Assembly: GCA_963678705.1 (NCBI GenBank)
Contig: OY783204.1
Span: forward strand, 20,656,759 to 20,720,758
Origin: Panorpa germanica
Lineage: Eukaryota > Arthropoda > Insecta > Mecoptera > Panorpidae
Direction of reading: 5' to 3'
Length of the DNA stretch: 64,000 nt
Position 1 is the first letter of the stretch, and each line of letters starts with the position of its first letter. The notes under the pieces are model-generated. The model saw only the letters and a program-made list of their open reading frames with translations. It searched no databases and was not told where the DNA came from. Shown here in pieces: positions 50,026-62,219 of the stretch. The position numbers and the translations under genes were made by a program.

Positions 50026-51045
50026 AATGGGCTTGTGAACCATGTCTTAATTTATATAAAACTGTGCAATACAGGCCACCAGGACCTCAAATATCTAATT
50101 ATTTGTTATAACCCAGTAAACATTTTGGAGTCACTTTGACATCATATTGAAGATGCGTCATGATTTTTTTGTCATAAAAGAGTTCAGTTATAGTTCAGTT
50201 TCTCACATTTTTTCATATAAAATGTCTACTTTATCGGCTACAGATGGCGAAATTACTCCACCTGTCGGAATACAAATGAAGATAAAGTTGATGCGAACTA
50301 TAATTGAAGTGAAATAGTGATAGAAACGTCACTAAATAGGGCACTTCACCAAATTGTTTACTGTGAAACTACATATATTATAGGAGATATTGTCACATCC
50401 CTGTAAACATTTTGGGGAAATGGCATATCTAGGTGAAGTTTCAGTGAAGAAATCAATTTTTCTTCACATGTTACTTACGAAAAGAAATTGTCAGAATCTT
50501 TTTATAAGACTATTCTTTCTCTTTCCAACATCATACAATTAAATGGAGATATAGTTGTTGTCTCTTTTACTAGAATATTATAGAAAAAGAAACAAGATAT
50601 ATCTGTCTTTCTTACACTTTAACTGTTTATTTGCAACTTCTTTTAATACTGGTACGGTAGTGCAGACAGGTGAAGTGATTTTGCTATTTGTAGTTCATAC
50701 CACTGACTTTTTCCATGAACGAGTGAAATTAAATTGAATTAAATTATGACAGAAAAACCATACAAGTCTTCAATATGATGTCAAAGTGACTCCAAAATGT
50801 TTACTGGGATATGAGAGTCCTGCATCTCATCAAGTTTTATATTATGATTGCTCTGAAAAAAGGAACATAATCTCGATTATTTATTTATTCTGTGACGTCA
50901 TACGCAGAACTAATAAAATCGACAAAATTATTATTCAAATTTTATAAAGCTGTATTTCCCTTCTTAAATAGAAACGCCAGTATACATATATTTCAATCAA
51001 AAATTTAAAAAAACAAACCCTAAAAAATGAGTTCACAAGCCCATT
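50026..51045. mobile_element. Family C MITE carrying a nested family D-type element
   Basis: Left AATGGGCTTGTGAACCATG and right GAGTTCACAAGCCCATT define family C, which shares its outer ends with family A (...TGAACC instead of ...TGTCCT). Family C sequence runs to about 50108 and resumes near 50815 (AGTCCTGCATCTCATCAAG). It contains a 706-bp insert with long inverted ends. It lies about 360 bp 3' of phosphatase copy 1. Confidence 0.75.
50109..50814. mobile_element. Family D-type foldback inside family C
   Basis: CCCAGTAAACATTTTGGAGT and CACTTTGACATCATATTGAA at the left are mirrored by TTCAATATGATGTCAAAGTG and ACTCCAAAATGTTTACTGGG at the right. The left part (to about 50362) is a nearly complete ordinary D copy ending TTTACTGTGAAA; the right part is a diverged inverted one. 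Confidence 0.75.
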
Positions 51046-51075
51046 AAATTTAATATAAAAAATTATTTAAAAACA

Positions 51076-51245
51076 CAGTGAGTCCTCGACTGACGCTTAT
51101 TCGAGTTTAGCGGATTCTCAGAAGCGAATCAATGTTTCAACAAATAAGTATTATTCTAAAATTCATTGAACTCAAAAAGTGTTGCTATTCCACTTACGCG
51201 GAAATCGCTGGAGCGAAAATAATCGCGTAAGTCGAGGACCCGCTG
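51076..51245. mobile_element. Small MITE with pogo/Tigger-like ends
   Basis: CAGTGAGTCCTCGACTGACG and CGTAAGTCGAGGACCCGCTG are inverted ends of a 170-bp element. TA follows the right end, but the left neighbour is CA, so the TA duplication is not clean. Confidence 0.65.
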
Positions 51246-53201
51246 TAATATCAGCATTTTAATAACATTTTAGCTGTATCTCCGTTAATTTTTGGGTATT
51301 TAAGAAAGTAGAAATGTTAATATGTATATTATCCGACATTTTATTTAAAAATTGAATAAGCCAGGTGTAAGAAATGAGTTTATAAATGATCATTACTTCG
51401 ATACATGTGCTTTTTTAAAGTGAGGTTATGTTACAGTAACCTTTATTAACGTGCATTATAAAAAGTACTTTTTACAACGTAGGGCTAAATATACAGTGTT
51501 CCAAAAGGAGTGAACGATTTAGTATCGTGTCATATAAAACACCTTAATAGAACTTATATAGATATACAGTATATTTGTTTTATATGGGACGATCCTAAGC
51601 TATTGGATCCCTCTGTATATTTATTTAAAAATAAAATTTCGTATATATAATGAATAATAATTTTTTGAAATAAAAATTATTTGTAATTTAAGTATAGCGT
51701 CCACTGTCCAGCACGGATAGCAGTCGCCGCATTGCATTTTTGAAGGGAATCGTATGCAGCGGTATCTTGAACAAAAGTATTTACTGATGACACGATTATC
51801 ACGTTGCAGAACGCATTTATACGAGTAAACATAACGATACCGCTTGCATATCACTTCCCTTTCACGTTTCATTTATTAAATCCAATGCGTGACCGCTTTC
51901 CGTGCTGCTAAATGGGCGCGTCACCAATGAACAACGCATCCTCATCGACAAATAACGCCATCTATACGACGTAAACATTTGCAATAAGTAGATATAGAAT
52001 ATATATAATATATATTGTTTATAATAATATATTTTACATGCGCTTTATAGATTTTAAAAAATTAATAAACATCGAAAATCATTTAGTTAGAAATTATGAA
52101 ATCATCAAAGTACGGGTGTTTTAACTTTATAAAGTTTTATAATAAATTTTATGATAATTAGATTCGTTTAATGGGTAATAAATCTGAATGTGGTGCAAGG
52201 CTCAAATGTGCCTCAAAAAATTTAGTTTTATACTAAAAGAAGAATAAGTTCTATAGATAATATATTGGAGTGACGCAACTTGATTCACATGTCATGCACA
52301 AAGGAAGGTTTTATACTTGAAAGTTTCTTTATTTACTGAAAAGTTTTTGTTAAACAGTGTCAGTGTCAATAATATCAACAAACTAAAAAAATAAATCATT
52401 CGTTCTACCGTGTGTAGATAACTTGCCATGTCAATCTTCTAATACTTGAAAAACCTAACCTAAAAAGTAATGTAGGAACCCGAATATATTGTCTGTAAAC
52501 TTATAATTTATATACATTGTTATTTTAATATAATAAATTATTATATACATATATTAAAAACTAATTTATTAGAAGCAATTTTTAGCATTATTAAACTAAT
52601 AAGTTGTAGCTTTATTAAAAATGTTCTTAAGGTTGAATATCAATTAAGGTTATTAATTAACAATTAATGAATTAAACTCTGTTGATAAATTCTATTGAAA
52701 TAAGATATTGAATATATTATACAATTAACCAAATAAATATACATAAACTAAAGCTTATGATATACTGCATTTACAATACCATTTTTGCACGGAGGAAAAC
52801 AAGTTTGCACGTGCAAAACTAGTTTTGTAAATACAGTATTGAAGAAATATATAATGCCAGTATTGCCCGAGCAGACTAAAGACTAATTTAATCAAAGGAA
52901 AAAAAACAAATATATAGATATATAAAAATAAATTCAAATGTAATATATATAAAATTATATAAAAATTTATGAGAATATAAAAAAAGAATAGAATATACAA
53001 AATATTATAGCAACATAATGTACAAATAACATGTTTTAAAAGCAATAAAAATGAATAAACAACAAAATATAAGAAATGTAATATTTTAGTTTTATTTAAT
53101 ACAGCTGTGATTAGCGGTGATTTTCTAGCTGGGCATTACTAAAAAACACACACAGATAATGAGATATTTTAATGGTAAAACCTTTGAACCCAAATGGCAT
53201 T
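51246..53201. other. Gene-free AT-rich stretch
   Basis: No supported gene. It contains the second copy (52290-52450) of the repeat at 42930-43110 and a short stem at 52765-52848 (ACTGCATTTACAA mirrored by TTGTAAATACAGT around AGTTTGCACGTGCAAAACT). Confidence 0.5.
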
Positions 53202-53706
53202 AACGTAAAACGATACTTGGCCATTTTTTCTCGCGAAATATAGATGGCGATACTATACAGCAGGTTAAATATTATCAAAGAAAAACATGTTTTTTATGTT
53301 TAAATCGTTTTACTTAAGTAACTATAAACGCGAATCAAAATCTAAAGCAGCAATTTGGTAGATCAATAAAGTATCTACATTTTAAGCTTTCTTTCTATAT
53401 GACAAACACTTAGAAATTTTACCAGTCATATAAAAATTGGAATTTAACTAGAAAATATAGCAATAATAATTTTCAAAAGTTATTTTTGCGGTTCCAACTC
53501 ATTAAAAGTCAGTAGAAGAAAGCTTAAAATGTAGATACGTTATTCATCTAACTAATTGCAGCTTTAGATTTTAATTCGCGTTTATAGTTACTTACATAAA
53601 ACGATTTAAACATAAAAAACATATTTGTTTGATAATATTTAACCTTCTGTATAGTATCGCCATCTATATTTTGCTAGAAGAAATAGCCAAGTATCGTTAC
53701 ACCTTA
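53202..53706. repeat. Long inverted repeat, arms of about 195 bp
   Basis: The left arm (ACGATACTTGGCCATT, ATAGATGGCGATACTATACA, TTTTTTATGTTTAAATCGTT, CATTTTAAGCTTTCTT) is mirrored by the right arm (AAGAAAGCTTAAAATGTAGA, AACGATTTAAACATAAAAAA, TGTATAGTATCGCCATCTAT, AAGTATCGTTACACCT). The loop is about 110 bp. It lies just 5' of the decayed phosphatase copy. The 84-codon ORF across the right arm is not a gene. Confidence 0.85.
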
Positions 53707-53837
53707 AAAAATGTCTCTACTGAGACAACAACCGAGGTCAATTTTCTCTTTGAAAAAGGCGAAGATAATATATTTATACGAACGACAATTGCGCGTAACT
53801 TGTCATTCTTAAATAAGCATCGTGTGTGCAGTTTGCA

Positions 53838-55195
53838 CATCTTAACGACAGCACAACCATTATGCAGGACTTGCTACATATAGTGAACATAACAAAGCCG
53901 CATTGTCAACTACTTTTTTGGCCGGTCTGATGAAAGCTAGATGTAGAATATAATGAAGTTTATTCAAGGCTGTTATTGGCGACGTGTGAGTATAGCTGCA
54001 TATGTATTAGGCGCTTCAACTATTTTATACATTTAATTATATATAATGTTATTTTTCTTCTTTCAAGAAGTACTTGTGCAAAGAGTAGAGCGTACTTAAA
54101 TATATTGGGTATCAATTATGCTCTTAATACTGCTAAAGGATCAAATTTCAGTCAGGTTAACACAGGCGATCGTTATTATTAGGGATGCCAACCGTAGGGT
54201 GAGTAAATATATACAATATTTTACATAAAACTTATGCCTTTTCTCATTGGGTGATACGGCAGCCAGTTTTTTTAATAAATAATAATGTTTTACACGCAAA
54301 CTTTGAGTGACAAATATCGCCGAGTATTTCTACGTCGCTGCAAAGTTTACTGAAGAAGGTATCAACAGCCTGGTATCACTTCCTGTGGTACCATCCATAT
54401 ATGTTGCTTACTTCATTTCTTGTATCTCCCTTTCTCCTTTTTTCCTTTCAATCGTTTAGTTTTCTTGATCTTCAACTTTTTCCATCGTTCTGCACTTTTT
54501 ATGCCATTATTTTATTATTCTACAAATAAAATCTGATAATTCTTTAATTGCGGGACATTTAAATGCTTATGTGGGACGTGAGATAAGTCACGCTTCTTTG
54601 GGATAATTCTGCCTCATTACGGCTCCTCTGGCATAATGTTTCTATATTATTACGCCTGACTAAAATACGATTGGCAACAATAGTTACATGTTACTCATAT
54701 GCTATCGACATTTACAACAAAAAAATCTTAAGGACTCGTAAATTATAATGCTTTATATCAAATTTATTACTTTTTTAGATACATGGGCTTCCCAATGATT
54801 GACATGCCGGTGACAAACATCGCCGTAATTCTTCTATCGTATTCTACGTCGCTGCAAAATTGAGGAAGGCATCACAAGCGGAGGTAGGTTCATACCATTA
54901 TTCGTTTTGTAATCCGTTGTAGTCTTAGGTTAGGAAATGGAGACAATCGTACCAACTGTATCTGGTTATAAAAGTTCTTGACCTAATTTCAAAATATCGA
55001 GTTTATAAAATTGCAGAATCCATTAGAGCTAATTTATGACTTTGAGTCACGCTAACTAGAAAAATGAAATATAATAATGGGGTAATATGTGATTCTTGTA
55101 GAGGTTTTCTAGTATGTTTTATTATAGGAAGTGCATTAGCAACCTGCGTTCTTGCGTGGTTGGTGATTTGCTGTCACATGACCGCCAAAGCGTAG
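53838..55195 (+). pseudogene. Decayed dual-specificity phosphatase, middle copy
   Basis: Homologues of all four exons remain but are broken. The exon 1 remnant (about 53838-53991) reads TIMQDLLHIVNIT and NEVYSRLL with frame damage. The exon 2 remnant (about 54071-54196) gives RAYLNILGINYALNTAKG, then a stop (TAG) at the position of the YYRDMP motif. A partial exon 3 lies at about 54308-54370 (TNIAEYFYVAAKFTEEGI). A second, nearly identical exon 3 follows at about 54779-54882, with a small insertion and a deletion that shift the frame. The exon 4 remnant (about 55130-55195) keeps ATCVLAWLV and MTA but lacks the HC part of the active site. No functional product is possible. Confidence 0.88.
54687..55113 (+). 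repeat. Segmental copy of phosphatase copy 1 (46905-47345)
   Basis: Exon 3 (ATACATGGGCTTCCCAATGA) and about 240 bp of following intron (TTAGGTTAGGAAATGGAGAC, AAGTTCTTGACCTAATTTCA, TGACTTTGAGTCACGCTAAC) are nearly identical to copy 1, far more so than the rest of the pseudogene. This suggests a later local duplication or conversion. Confidence 0.85.
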
Positions 55196-55649
55196 CCAAT
55201 TTTATTTTTGGTTATGGTGATTGGGCTTTTGTGAAAGAACATTGATGTCCATGCGCTCTGTTTCGTGTTTCTCTCAATATAGACAGATAGTGTTGATAAT
55301 TTGTTTACAGGTTCCTTTAAGAATTGTGCCGTTCAGAGCGTCACTTCTTTCATCAAGATCGTTCCGTCGTTGCCACTTCAGTATTTATAAAAGTTATGGC
55401 AAAGTAGACAGAAAGAACGAGCCTGGCTTATTGAATAAACCTGCGCCAGTTGTTAATATTTGTAATTAGTGTTATTTGCGTTAAATATAAGGTGTATCAG
55501 GTATAAACGCTTATGAGTCATAAACTAGTCGAATTGCAGGAATAGAATTATTCATTTGTTTGTTTGTTTGTTGTGTGACAAATATTACAAATGTTGGTTT
55601 CGCAATTATAAAGTAACGTGTTTTTACAAAAATAAGAGTTTTCAAAGTT
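55196..55649. other. Short stretch 3' of the phosphatase pseudogene
   Basis: No recognisable gene. An 82-codon ORF (55221-55469) has no known motif. Confidence 0.45.
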
Positions 55650-56339
55650 AATAGGCTTGTGTCCTCATTTTTTAGTGGTCGATTTTTCAATAGTTGATTG
55701 AAATTGATGTTAATAAATGTGTATTGGCGTGTCCATTTCATAAAATATCTAAATGTTGACGAAGATATAGCAATTAAAAGTTTGAATTGTAGTTTTAGCG
55801 CTAGAAATGGTCGGCCATATTAGAAATGACGTGAAATGCATTTTAACGTCAGTTATTTGCGCTATAAATGGTCGGCCATATTTGTATGACGTAAAATGCA
55901 TTTTAACGTCAGATATATCTTGAGTATGGCAGTGCTGCGGTAGTGTTTTGTACCTGTTGGTATTCATAATATTCAAGTCAAGTCAAAGAATAATAAGTTT
56001 TTATTTTATTAAACCCTGCTAAGGCAGACATAATATTGAAATTTGATTGTTCCTTGAAATAGCTTGAATAATATTTGATATTTTGATATATAAATACATA
56101 TAGCACAGATTTATGAGCTGTAAGGTTGGCAGCGACTGTGAGGTCGTATGTATTTAGAATGTTTACAACGTTGAATCCCTTTAATAATTAAAAAGACAAA
56201 ATGACTTTTTTAATTGTTAATATCTCTTAACATATAAGGAGTTATTAAAAAATAATTGAGCATTTGAGGTTCTAGTAATCCATTTTATCAATATATAGTA
56301 CACTTATGTAGAAATTAAGACATAGTACACAAGCCCATT
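55650..56339 (+). mobile_element. Family A MITE with an internal duplication
   Basis: Ends AATAGGCTTGTGTCC and GTACACAAGCCCATT, 690 bp. The block AAATGGTCGGCCATATT through TGCATTTTAACGTCAG occurs twice in tandem (about 55804 and 55866), which explains the extra length. Confidence 0.92.
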
Positions 56340-57063
56340 TAGTTAATAGTTGTTGTTTTTAAGTGGCCAGCAAATACAACATCTGAATAACCAGTGAAAT
56401 ATCTCTGGGAATCACTATTTGATCATATACGTGTCATTGTGACTACTAGTGTAGGATTAGTGAATCATTAGTTATGTTAGTTGAGTTATAACCTCAAAAT
56501 CATAGGAGTAAAGTGACAAATGGTTTTTCTTGAAAGAAGTTTTTGTGAGATACGTAATTAAAGTGATATATCTTTTAATGAAATATAGCTGGTAATTTAA
56601 CAAAAAAAAAACACAAACAATTAGTGTAAAAGAAAACTAAGATCAGAGGAAGAAGTGTACGAATTCATATCTTATTCATGAATATAAGAAAAACTAATTT
56701 ATAAAATAGGTAAAAGTTGTAAAGAAGAGTTTAACGCCGTTGAGAGGTTAATTGGAATGTCTGACGCCGCTAACAGCTCGGAGAATATGATAGGGGAGAA
56801 ATGGACAAAAGTAAAGAATAAAAAGGCCGAAAGATGTCAAAGCACCAAAAATACAAGTATTCAAAATCCAGAGGTAATATTTTAAATAGATTAGATACAA
56901 TACTACTACCTGAAATAGAAACCTTTGTAAATAATGTAGACTCTATTGGAAATCTAATTTTTTTTAAATCTATCATTTTTTTTCCTGAAAGAGTGGTCTT
57001 CTGAAATATCTCGGTATTTCTTTTAAATTAAAATATTCCTTAAAATTTCCATTTAGTTCAGAT

Positions 57064-58460
57064 CAGGGGCGTAGCTACCGCCGTATCAGCCGTATCAATG
57101 ATACCTGCCGTATCAAGTCCCTGGGCTACAGGGGCCTCAAACGTGTGTAACCAAAAATTAGCCTTTTTTTCTTCACTATTTTAAATCATTAATCCTGTTT
57201 TTAAAGCTCTACAGCATGAAATTAATGACTTACAGAAAGCTAGAATTTGACTTAGTAATCTTTTGAATAGACTGAAGGAAATAAAAAATCAAAATTCATT
57301 CCATGGTTTGCTGAACGAGTCCAGAGATCTAGCAAAAGAGTGGGGATAACAACTGTTTTCAAAAATAAAGGAAAGAAGATAACGAAGTGTTTTTTTTGAT
57401 GAGTTATCAGAAGATGAGAGAATTTCAGACCCGGAGTCAATGTGTACTATTGCTGTTTAGATATTTTTATTTCTCAAACTAAACAAAGATTTCAGAGCCT
57501 CTGTGACCTAAGCAATATGTTCGAAGTATTACAACAAGAGAAACTCTTATCTTTTTCAAACGAAATAATAAAAAAGTGTGCCGGAAAACTGTCTGCTAAA
57601 TACAGTAAAGACATAAAACAAAGGGTAAAAACAGCATGTATTGTATTCTTGACCCTTCCTGTTACAATATATAATTTCTAGAGTTTACCCCCGTCGAAAT
57701 AATAAACTCTCTCAATAAATAAATAATTTGACTAAAAAAATATATTTTTTTTATCAAAATAAAAAATATTTTCAATTTATGCGTTATTTGACCAACTTTT
57801 TTTCAAAATTTGGGATTTTTTTTTCGATTCGGAAATAAGTTATCAAGGTTAGCCTATATAAAAAATTTCAACTTTCTAGCACAATTTTTACTATCGGCAA
57901 AAACTGCCCCCGCGCCCCAAATATAACTTTGAAATTTTGAATTTTTTTAAATTAATAATATACTTAATTATTCTACAATCCAGAATATGAACTTGCTCCA
58001 AAGTTCCCTACCGAGCCCCCAATTTTTTCAACCCCTCTTTCTATTTTTGAATTTCTAATTTTTGAAAAATGTCAGCATTGACCATTATAATGCACATGCA
58101 AAATTTCACCTATCTATCTTTTACGAATAAAAAGTTATACAGCAAAAAAGAGCCCAACTTTTGTTCAGTTTTTCCAAAATTACGGGTTTCCAGGAAATTC
58201 AGGGGAAAATTCGAGGACACCAAAAGTTTTAGAATTTTTTTCTCTACGAAATAGCAAACTTTTAAAAACATTGACGTTTTCATTCTACCATAGGAATTTC
58301 AGCAACAAACAAACATATAAATATACACTTGGAACATTATAATATAGGATTATAATTCAATGCGAGCGTTTTTGTTCCTCTTGTGAATATTTGTTATCCA
58401 TCATTTGGGCCCTCCAACAAATTTTGATACAGGGCCCGTCTAAGTCACGCTACGCCACTG
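57064..58460 (+). mobile_element. Degraded hAT element with transposase relic and 8-bp duplication
   Basis: Ends CAGGGGCGTAGCTACCG and GTCACGCTACGCCACTG are inverted over about 12 bp. The flanking octamers GTTCAGAT (57056-57063) and GTTCACAT (58461-58468) differ at one position. Inside, about 57300-57610 in broken frame encodes hAT transposase-like sequence (GITTVFKNKGKKITKCFF, DELSEDERISD, MYYCCLDIFISQTKQRF, LCDLSNMFEVLQ), as in the ZMYM1/52-kDa-repressor-related group. The remainder is non-coding. The right end lies about 20 bp upstream of the first visible exon of phosphatase copy 2. Confidence 0.85.
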
Positions 58461-58481
58461 GTTCACATCTTTATTTTACAG

Positions 58482-61400
58482 CTTGCACAGGGCACTACCA
58501 CTATGGACCAGTTGCTGCATGCCTTTAGCACAAGAATCCCACCTTTCCTACCACTTCATCTGGTAGCTCATAAAAGGATTCCGGGTGCAGACGGCGATGA
58601 AGTTTATCCACACCTGTATATTGGCGATGCGTGAGTATAGCTGCATATGTACCAGGCGCATCAACTATTTAATTAAACATAATCTTATTTCTTTTCTTTT
58701 TTTAAACAGAGGTTGTGCAAAGAGCCCAGCGTACTTAAAGGCTTTTAGTATCAATTATATTCTGAATACTGCTGAGGGTTCAGGGTTCGGCCAGGTTGAC
58801 ACAGGACACCATTATTATAACTATATGCCAACTATGAGGTGAGTAAATAGATAATTTACTTTTAAGTAAATTCATCAATATATTGCCAATATAAAACGGT
58901 TTTGCCCTAACTTAATTTACTTTCTTTGGCTTTATTTTAAAGACATCTTAATATGTATCTAAGTGTAAAAGAAGGGCTGTCTGACGGATAGAGGAAAGAA
59001 AGAGACAAAACTAGAACACAGGGAGAGTACGTCACTCTCTTTGTGAAAGATCAAGTATAGTCCAAATCACGATAGTTCGGCTAAGACTTATACTTAAAAG
59101 ATGTTATAAGAGCGCTATAAATCTATAATACGATAATGAATTTTATCTTGTTCGTTTCTATATACATTATAGAAAAATAAGTGAGTCAGTGCTTTTTAGT
59201 TATATCGGCAATTTATACTCCACAACTTGTTTTAAGTATAAGTCGCCGCCGAACTCTCATAATTTAAACTATAGTGAACAAGTTCTTTACAAAATTTAAA
59301 AGTTTTTTCTTCTATATCTCAAAAATTGCAAGCTACGAATAAAATTAAAATCAGTTTGCATATGGAAATGAAAAACAGATCCATCTAAAAAATTTTTAAG
59401 TAATACACAGGTGATCCTTATTTTTTTTTACCTATTTCTCCTTATGAAGATGGCATCATATTTTTTGTATTTTTTTTAATGTTTCTTACCGTTGAGCTTT
59501 TTATTCTTCTATTGTTTACATTTCATTTCTTTCTTATTTACTAATACATATAAAAAACGAAAATATTATTTTCTATTGCTGACTTCCTTCATAGTTTTTC
59601 TTTTTATTCGTTTTTCTCGCTTAGTTTGCTACGTTCTTTGCCATTCGCTTCTCTCTTCGCCTTCCTCTTTATTCTTTTTCTGTCTTCAAGTAAATTATTC
59701 ATTCACGCTTCTTCCATTTTCCACTTTCTCTTTACATCTATTTATAATATGCTTCAGCTTTTTCTTCTCCACGCATATCCTGATACTTTTTCTTCCTCAG
59801 CCTGAACCTTGGGATTATCCTGATATCCCTATTTCCTTTCTTTTTTAGTTATTCCTGTATCTTCATTGTCCATCATCGTTTATACCTTACTACTCTATTT
59901 TCTCCATTCTAATTTACTGCTTCTATATTATTTCTCTCATTATTCTCTTAAGATAAATATACTTTAACAAATGGGCTTGTGTCCTAAGTCTTAATTTCTA
60001 TAAAAGTGTACTATATATTGATAAAGTGGGTTACTAGAACCTCAAATGTCCAATTATTTTTTAATTACTCCTTATATTTCAGGAGCTATTAAAAGTCATT
60101 TTTTCCCTTTTATTATTAAAGGGATTCAACATTGTACACATTCCAAATGCATATGACCTCACAATCGCTGCCAACCTTACAGCTCATAAATCTCTGCTAT
60201 ATGTATTTATATATCAAAATATCAAATATTATTTACATCTATTTCAAGGAACAATAAAATTTCAATATTATGTCTGCCTTAGCAGTGTTAAATAAAATAA
60301 AAACTTATTATTCTTTGACTTGACTTGATTATTTCGACTACCAACAGCTACTAAACAGTACCTACTGAACAAATAACTGACGTTAAAATGCATGTCACGT
60401 CATACAAATATGGCCAACCATTTCTAGCGCTAAAACTACAATACAAATTTTTAATTACTATATCTCCGTCAATATTTAGATATTTAATAAAATAGACACG
60501 CTAATACACATTTATTAATATCAATTTGAATGAACAATTGAAAAATCAATCACTATAAAATGAGAACACAAGCCAATTAAAGTTATCTCTATTTACGTAA
60601 AAATTTATAATGTTATATAAGATATTTTACTTTTACAGATACATGGGCTTACAAATGGCTGACTCGTCAAGGACAAACATCGCCCAGCATTTCTACGCCG
60701 CAGCAAACTTTATTGACAAAGGCATCAGCAGCGGAGGTAGGTTCATGTCATTGTTCATTTTGTAATCTGTAGACATTTTGTAGCTCAAATTGTCGTAGTC
60801 TTAGGTAAGGAAATGAAGACAATCGTGCCAAATGGATCAGGTTCTGGAAAAGTTCTCGTGGAGGCTTCGCTTGATTTTGACATCTATTTTGTAACTGTGT
60901 AAGAAACCCAAAACTATTAGCCGACTTTAAATATGTTAAAGAAGAAAATATATTTCATACTTTGGAGCTGGCAAAGTAATTTAGGAAATTAGAAAGAAAC
61001 TATCCTTCAAACAAAGCAATGGCTTCACAAGTGTTATTCGGACTCGATATTTTTTTCCAATGGGCTTGTGTCCTATGTCTTAATTTCTATAAAAGTGTAC
61101 TATATATTGATAAAGTGGGTTTCTAGAACCTCAAATGTTCAATTATTTTTTAATAACTCCTTATATGTTAAGAGATATTAACAATTAAAAAAGTCATTTT
61201 GTCTCTTTAATTATTAAAGGGATTCAACGCTGTACACATTCCAAGTGCATGTGACATCACAATCCTTGTGTAAGTTTACCAACCTTACAGCTCATAAATC
61301 TCTGCTATATGTATTTATATATCAAAATATCAAATATTATTTACAGCTATTTCAAGGAACAATCAAATTCCAATATTATGTCTGCCTTTGCAGGGTTAAA

Positions 61401-62107
61401 TAAAATAAAAACTTATTATTCTTTGACGTGACTTGATTATTTGACTACCAACAGCTACAGAACATTACCACAGCACTGACCTACTCAACAAATAACTGAC
61501 GTTAAAATGCATTTCAACTCATACAAATATGGTCGACCATTTCTAGCGCTAAAACTTCAATTCAAATTTCTAATTGCTATATCTCCGTCAATATTTAGAT
61601 ATTTAATAAAATAGACACACCAATACACATTTATTAACATCAATTTCAATCAACAATTGAAAAATCGACCACTAAAAAATGAGGACACAAGCCCATTAAA
61701 ACACAATTTGAAAATTACAAAAGTAGAGTTCACTAAAACTACTGTAACTCATAAACTAACTGTCGGAATGTCATGAAATTTTAGCTAGGGCTATGTGTTT
61801 GTCAATAGTGTTTATGTCATCCTACGAGCTTATTCAGAGATGTGTTTTTGTTTCTCCAGGTTGTGTCCTTGTCCATTGTCTAGTGGGGCGATCTCGCTCT
61901 GCAACCTGCGTTCTTGCCTATCTGATGATTTACCGTCACATGACCGCCGTAGAAGCCCTTCGAACAGTGCTGATGTACCGGAATATTCGACCAAATAACG
62001 GCTTCCTTCGTCAACTGATACAATTAGATAACGATTTGAAACTTGAGAGAGCAAAAAAGAATGAACAGAGACAAAAATGGACCAAAGTGAAAAATAATAT
62101 TCTATAA
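58482..62107 (+). CDS. Atypical dual-specificity phosphatase, copy 2
   Basis: Exons 58482-58630, 58710-58838, 60639-60736 and 61860-62107 (TAA) join in phase to 207 residues. Exons 2 and 3 have exactly the lengths of copy 1 (129 and 98 bp). Markers: DEVYPHLYIGDAG, FGQVDTGHHYYNYMP, YMGLQMADSSRTNIAQHF, and the active site VHCLVGRSRSATCVLAYLM. Cys132 and Arg138 of HCX5R and the candidate acid Asp101 are kept, but the loop changed from HMGMS to LVGRS, the IDMP motif became ADSS and RDMP became NYMP. The tail is longer and basic (NEQRQKWTKVKN). Introns 2 and 3 each hold a family A MITE. The upstream exon is not found and the hAT insertion sits at the first visible acceptor, so expression could be impaired. 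It is a likely diverging paralogue. Confidence 0.8.
59492..59848. other. Pyrimidine-rich tract in phosphatase copy 2 intron 2
   Basis: A long TTTCTTT/CTTCC-rich stretch gives a 118-codon hydrophobic ORF by composition alone. It is not a gene. Confidence 0.6.
59970..60578 (-). mobile_element. Family A MITE in phosphatase copy 2 intron 2
   Basis: Ends AATGGGCTTGTGTCC and GAACACAAGCCAATT, 609 bp, reverse orientation, with small internal deletions (for example in the CAGCACTGACCTACTC block). Confidence 0.93.
61059..61697 (-). mobile_element. Family A MITE in phosphatase copy 2 intron 3
   Basis: Intact ends AATGGGCTTGTGTCC and GGACACAAGCCCATT, 639 bp, reverse orientation. It is very similar to the copy at 45036. 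Confidence 0.95.
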
Positions 62108-62219
62108 CAAGCTATTAATTAACTTGTTAAATTATTAAAAATAAAAATTAATAACTCTTGAAATTTTTGTTTAATATTTGTAAAAAGTTGTTGTCATAAC
62201 ATGGGCGTAAACCGACTTA

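Noticed and set aside
59492-59848. 118-codon hydrophobic plus-strand ORF resembling a membrane protein
   Set aside because: It arises from a TTTC/CTTCC-rich tract inside an intron of phosphatase copy 2. No conserved motif and the composition explains the hydrophobicity.
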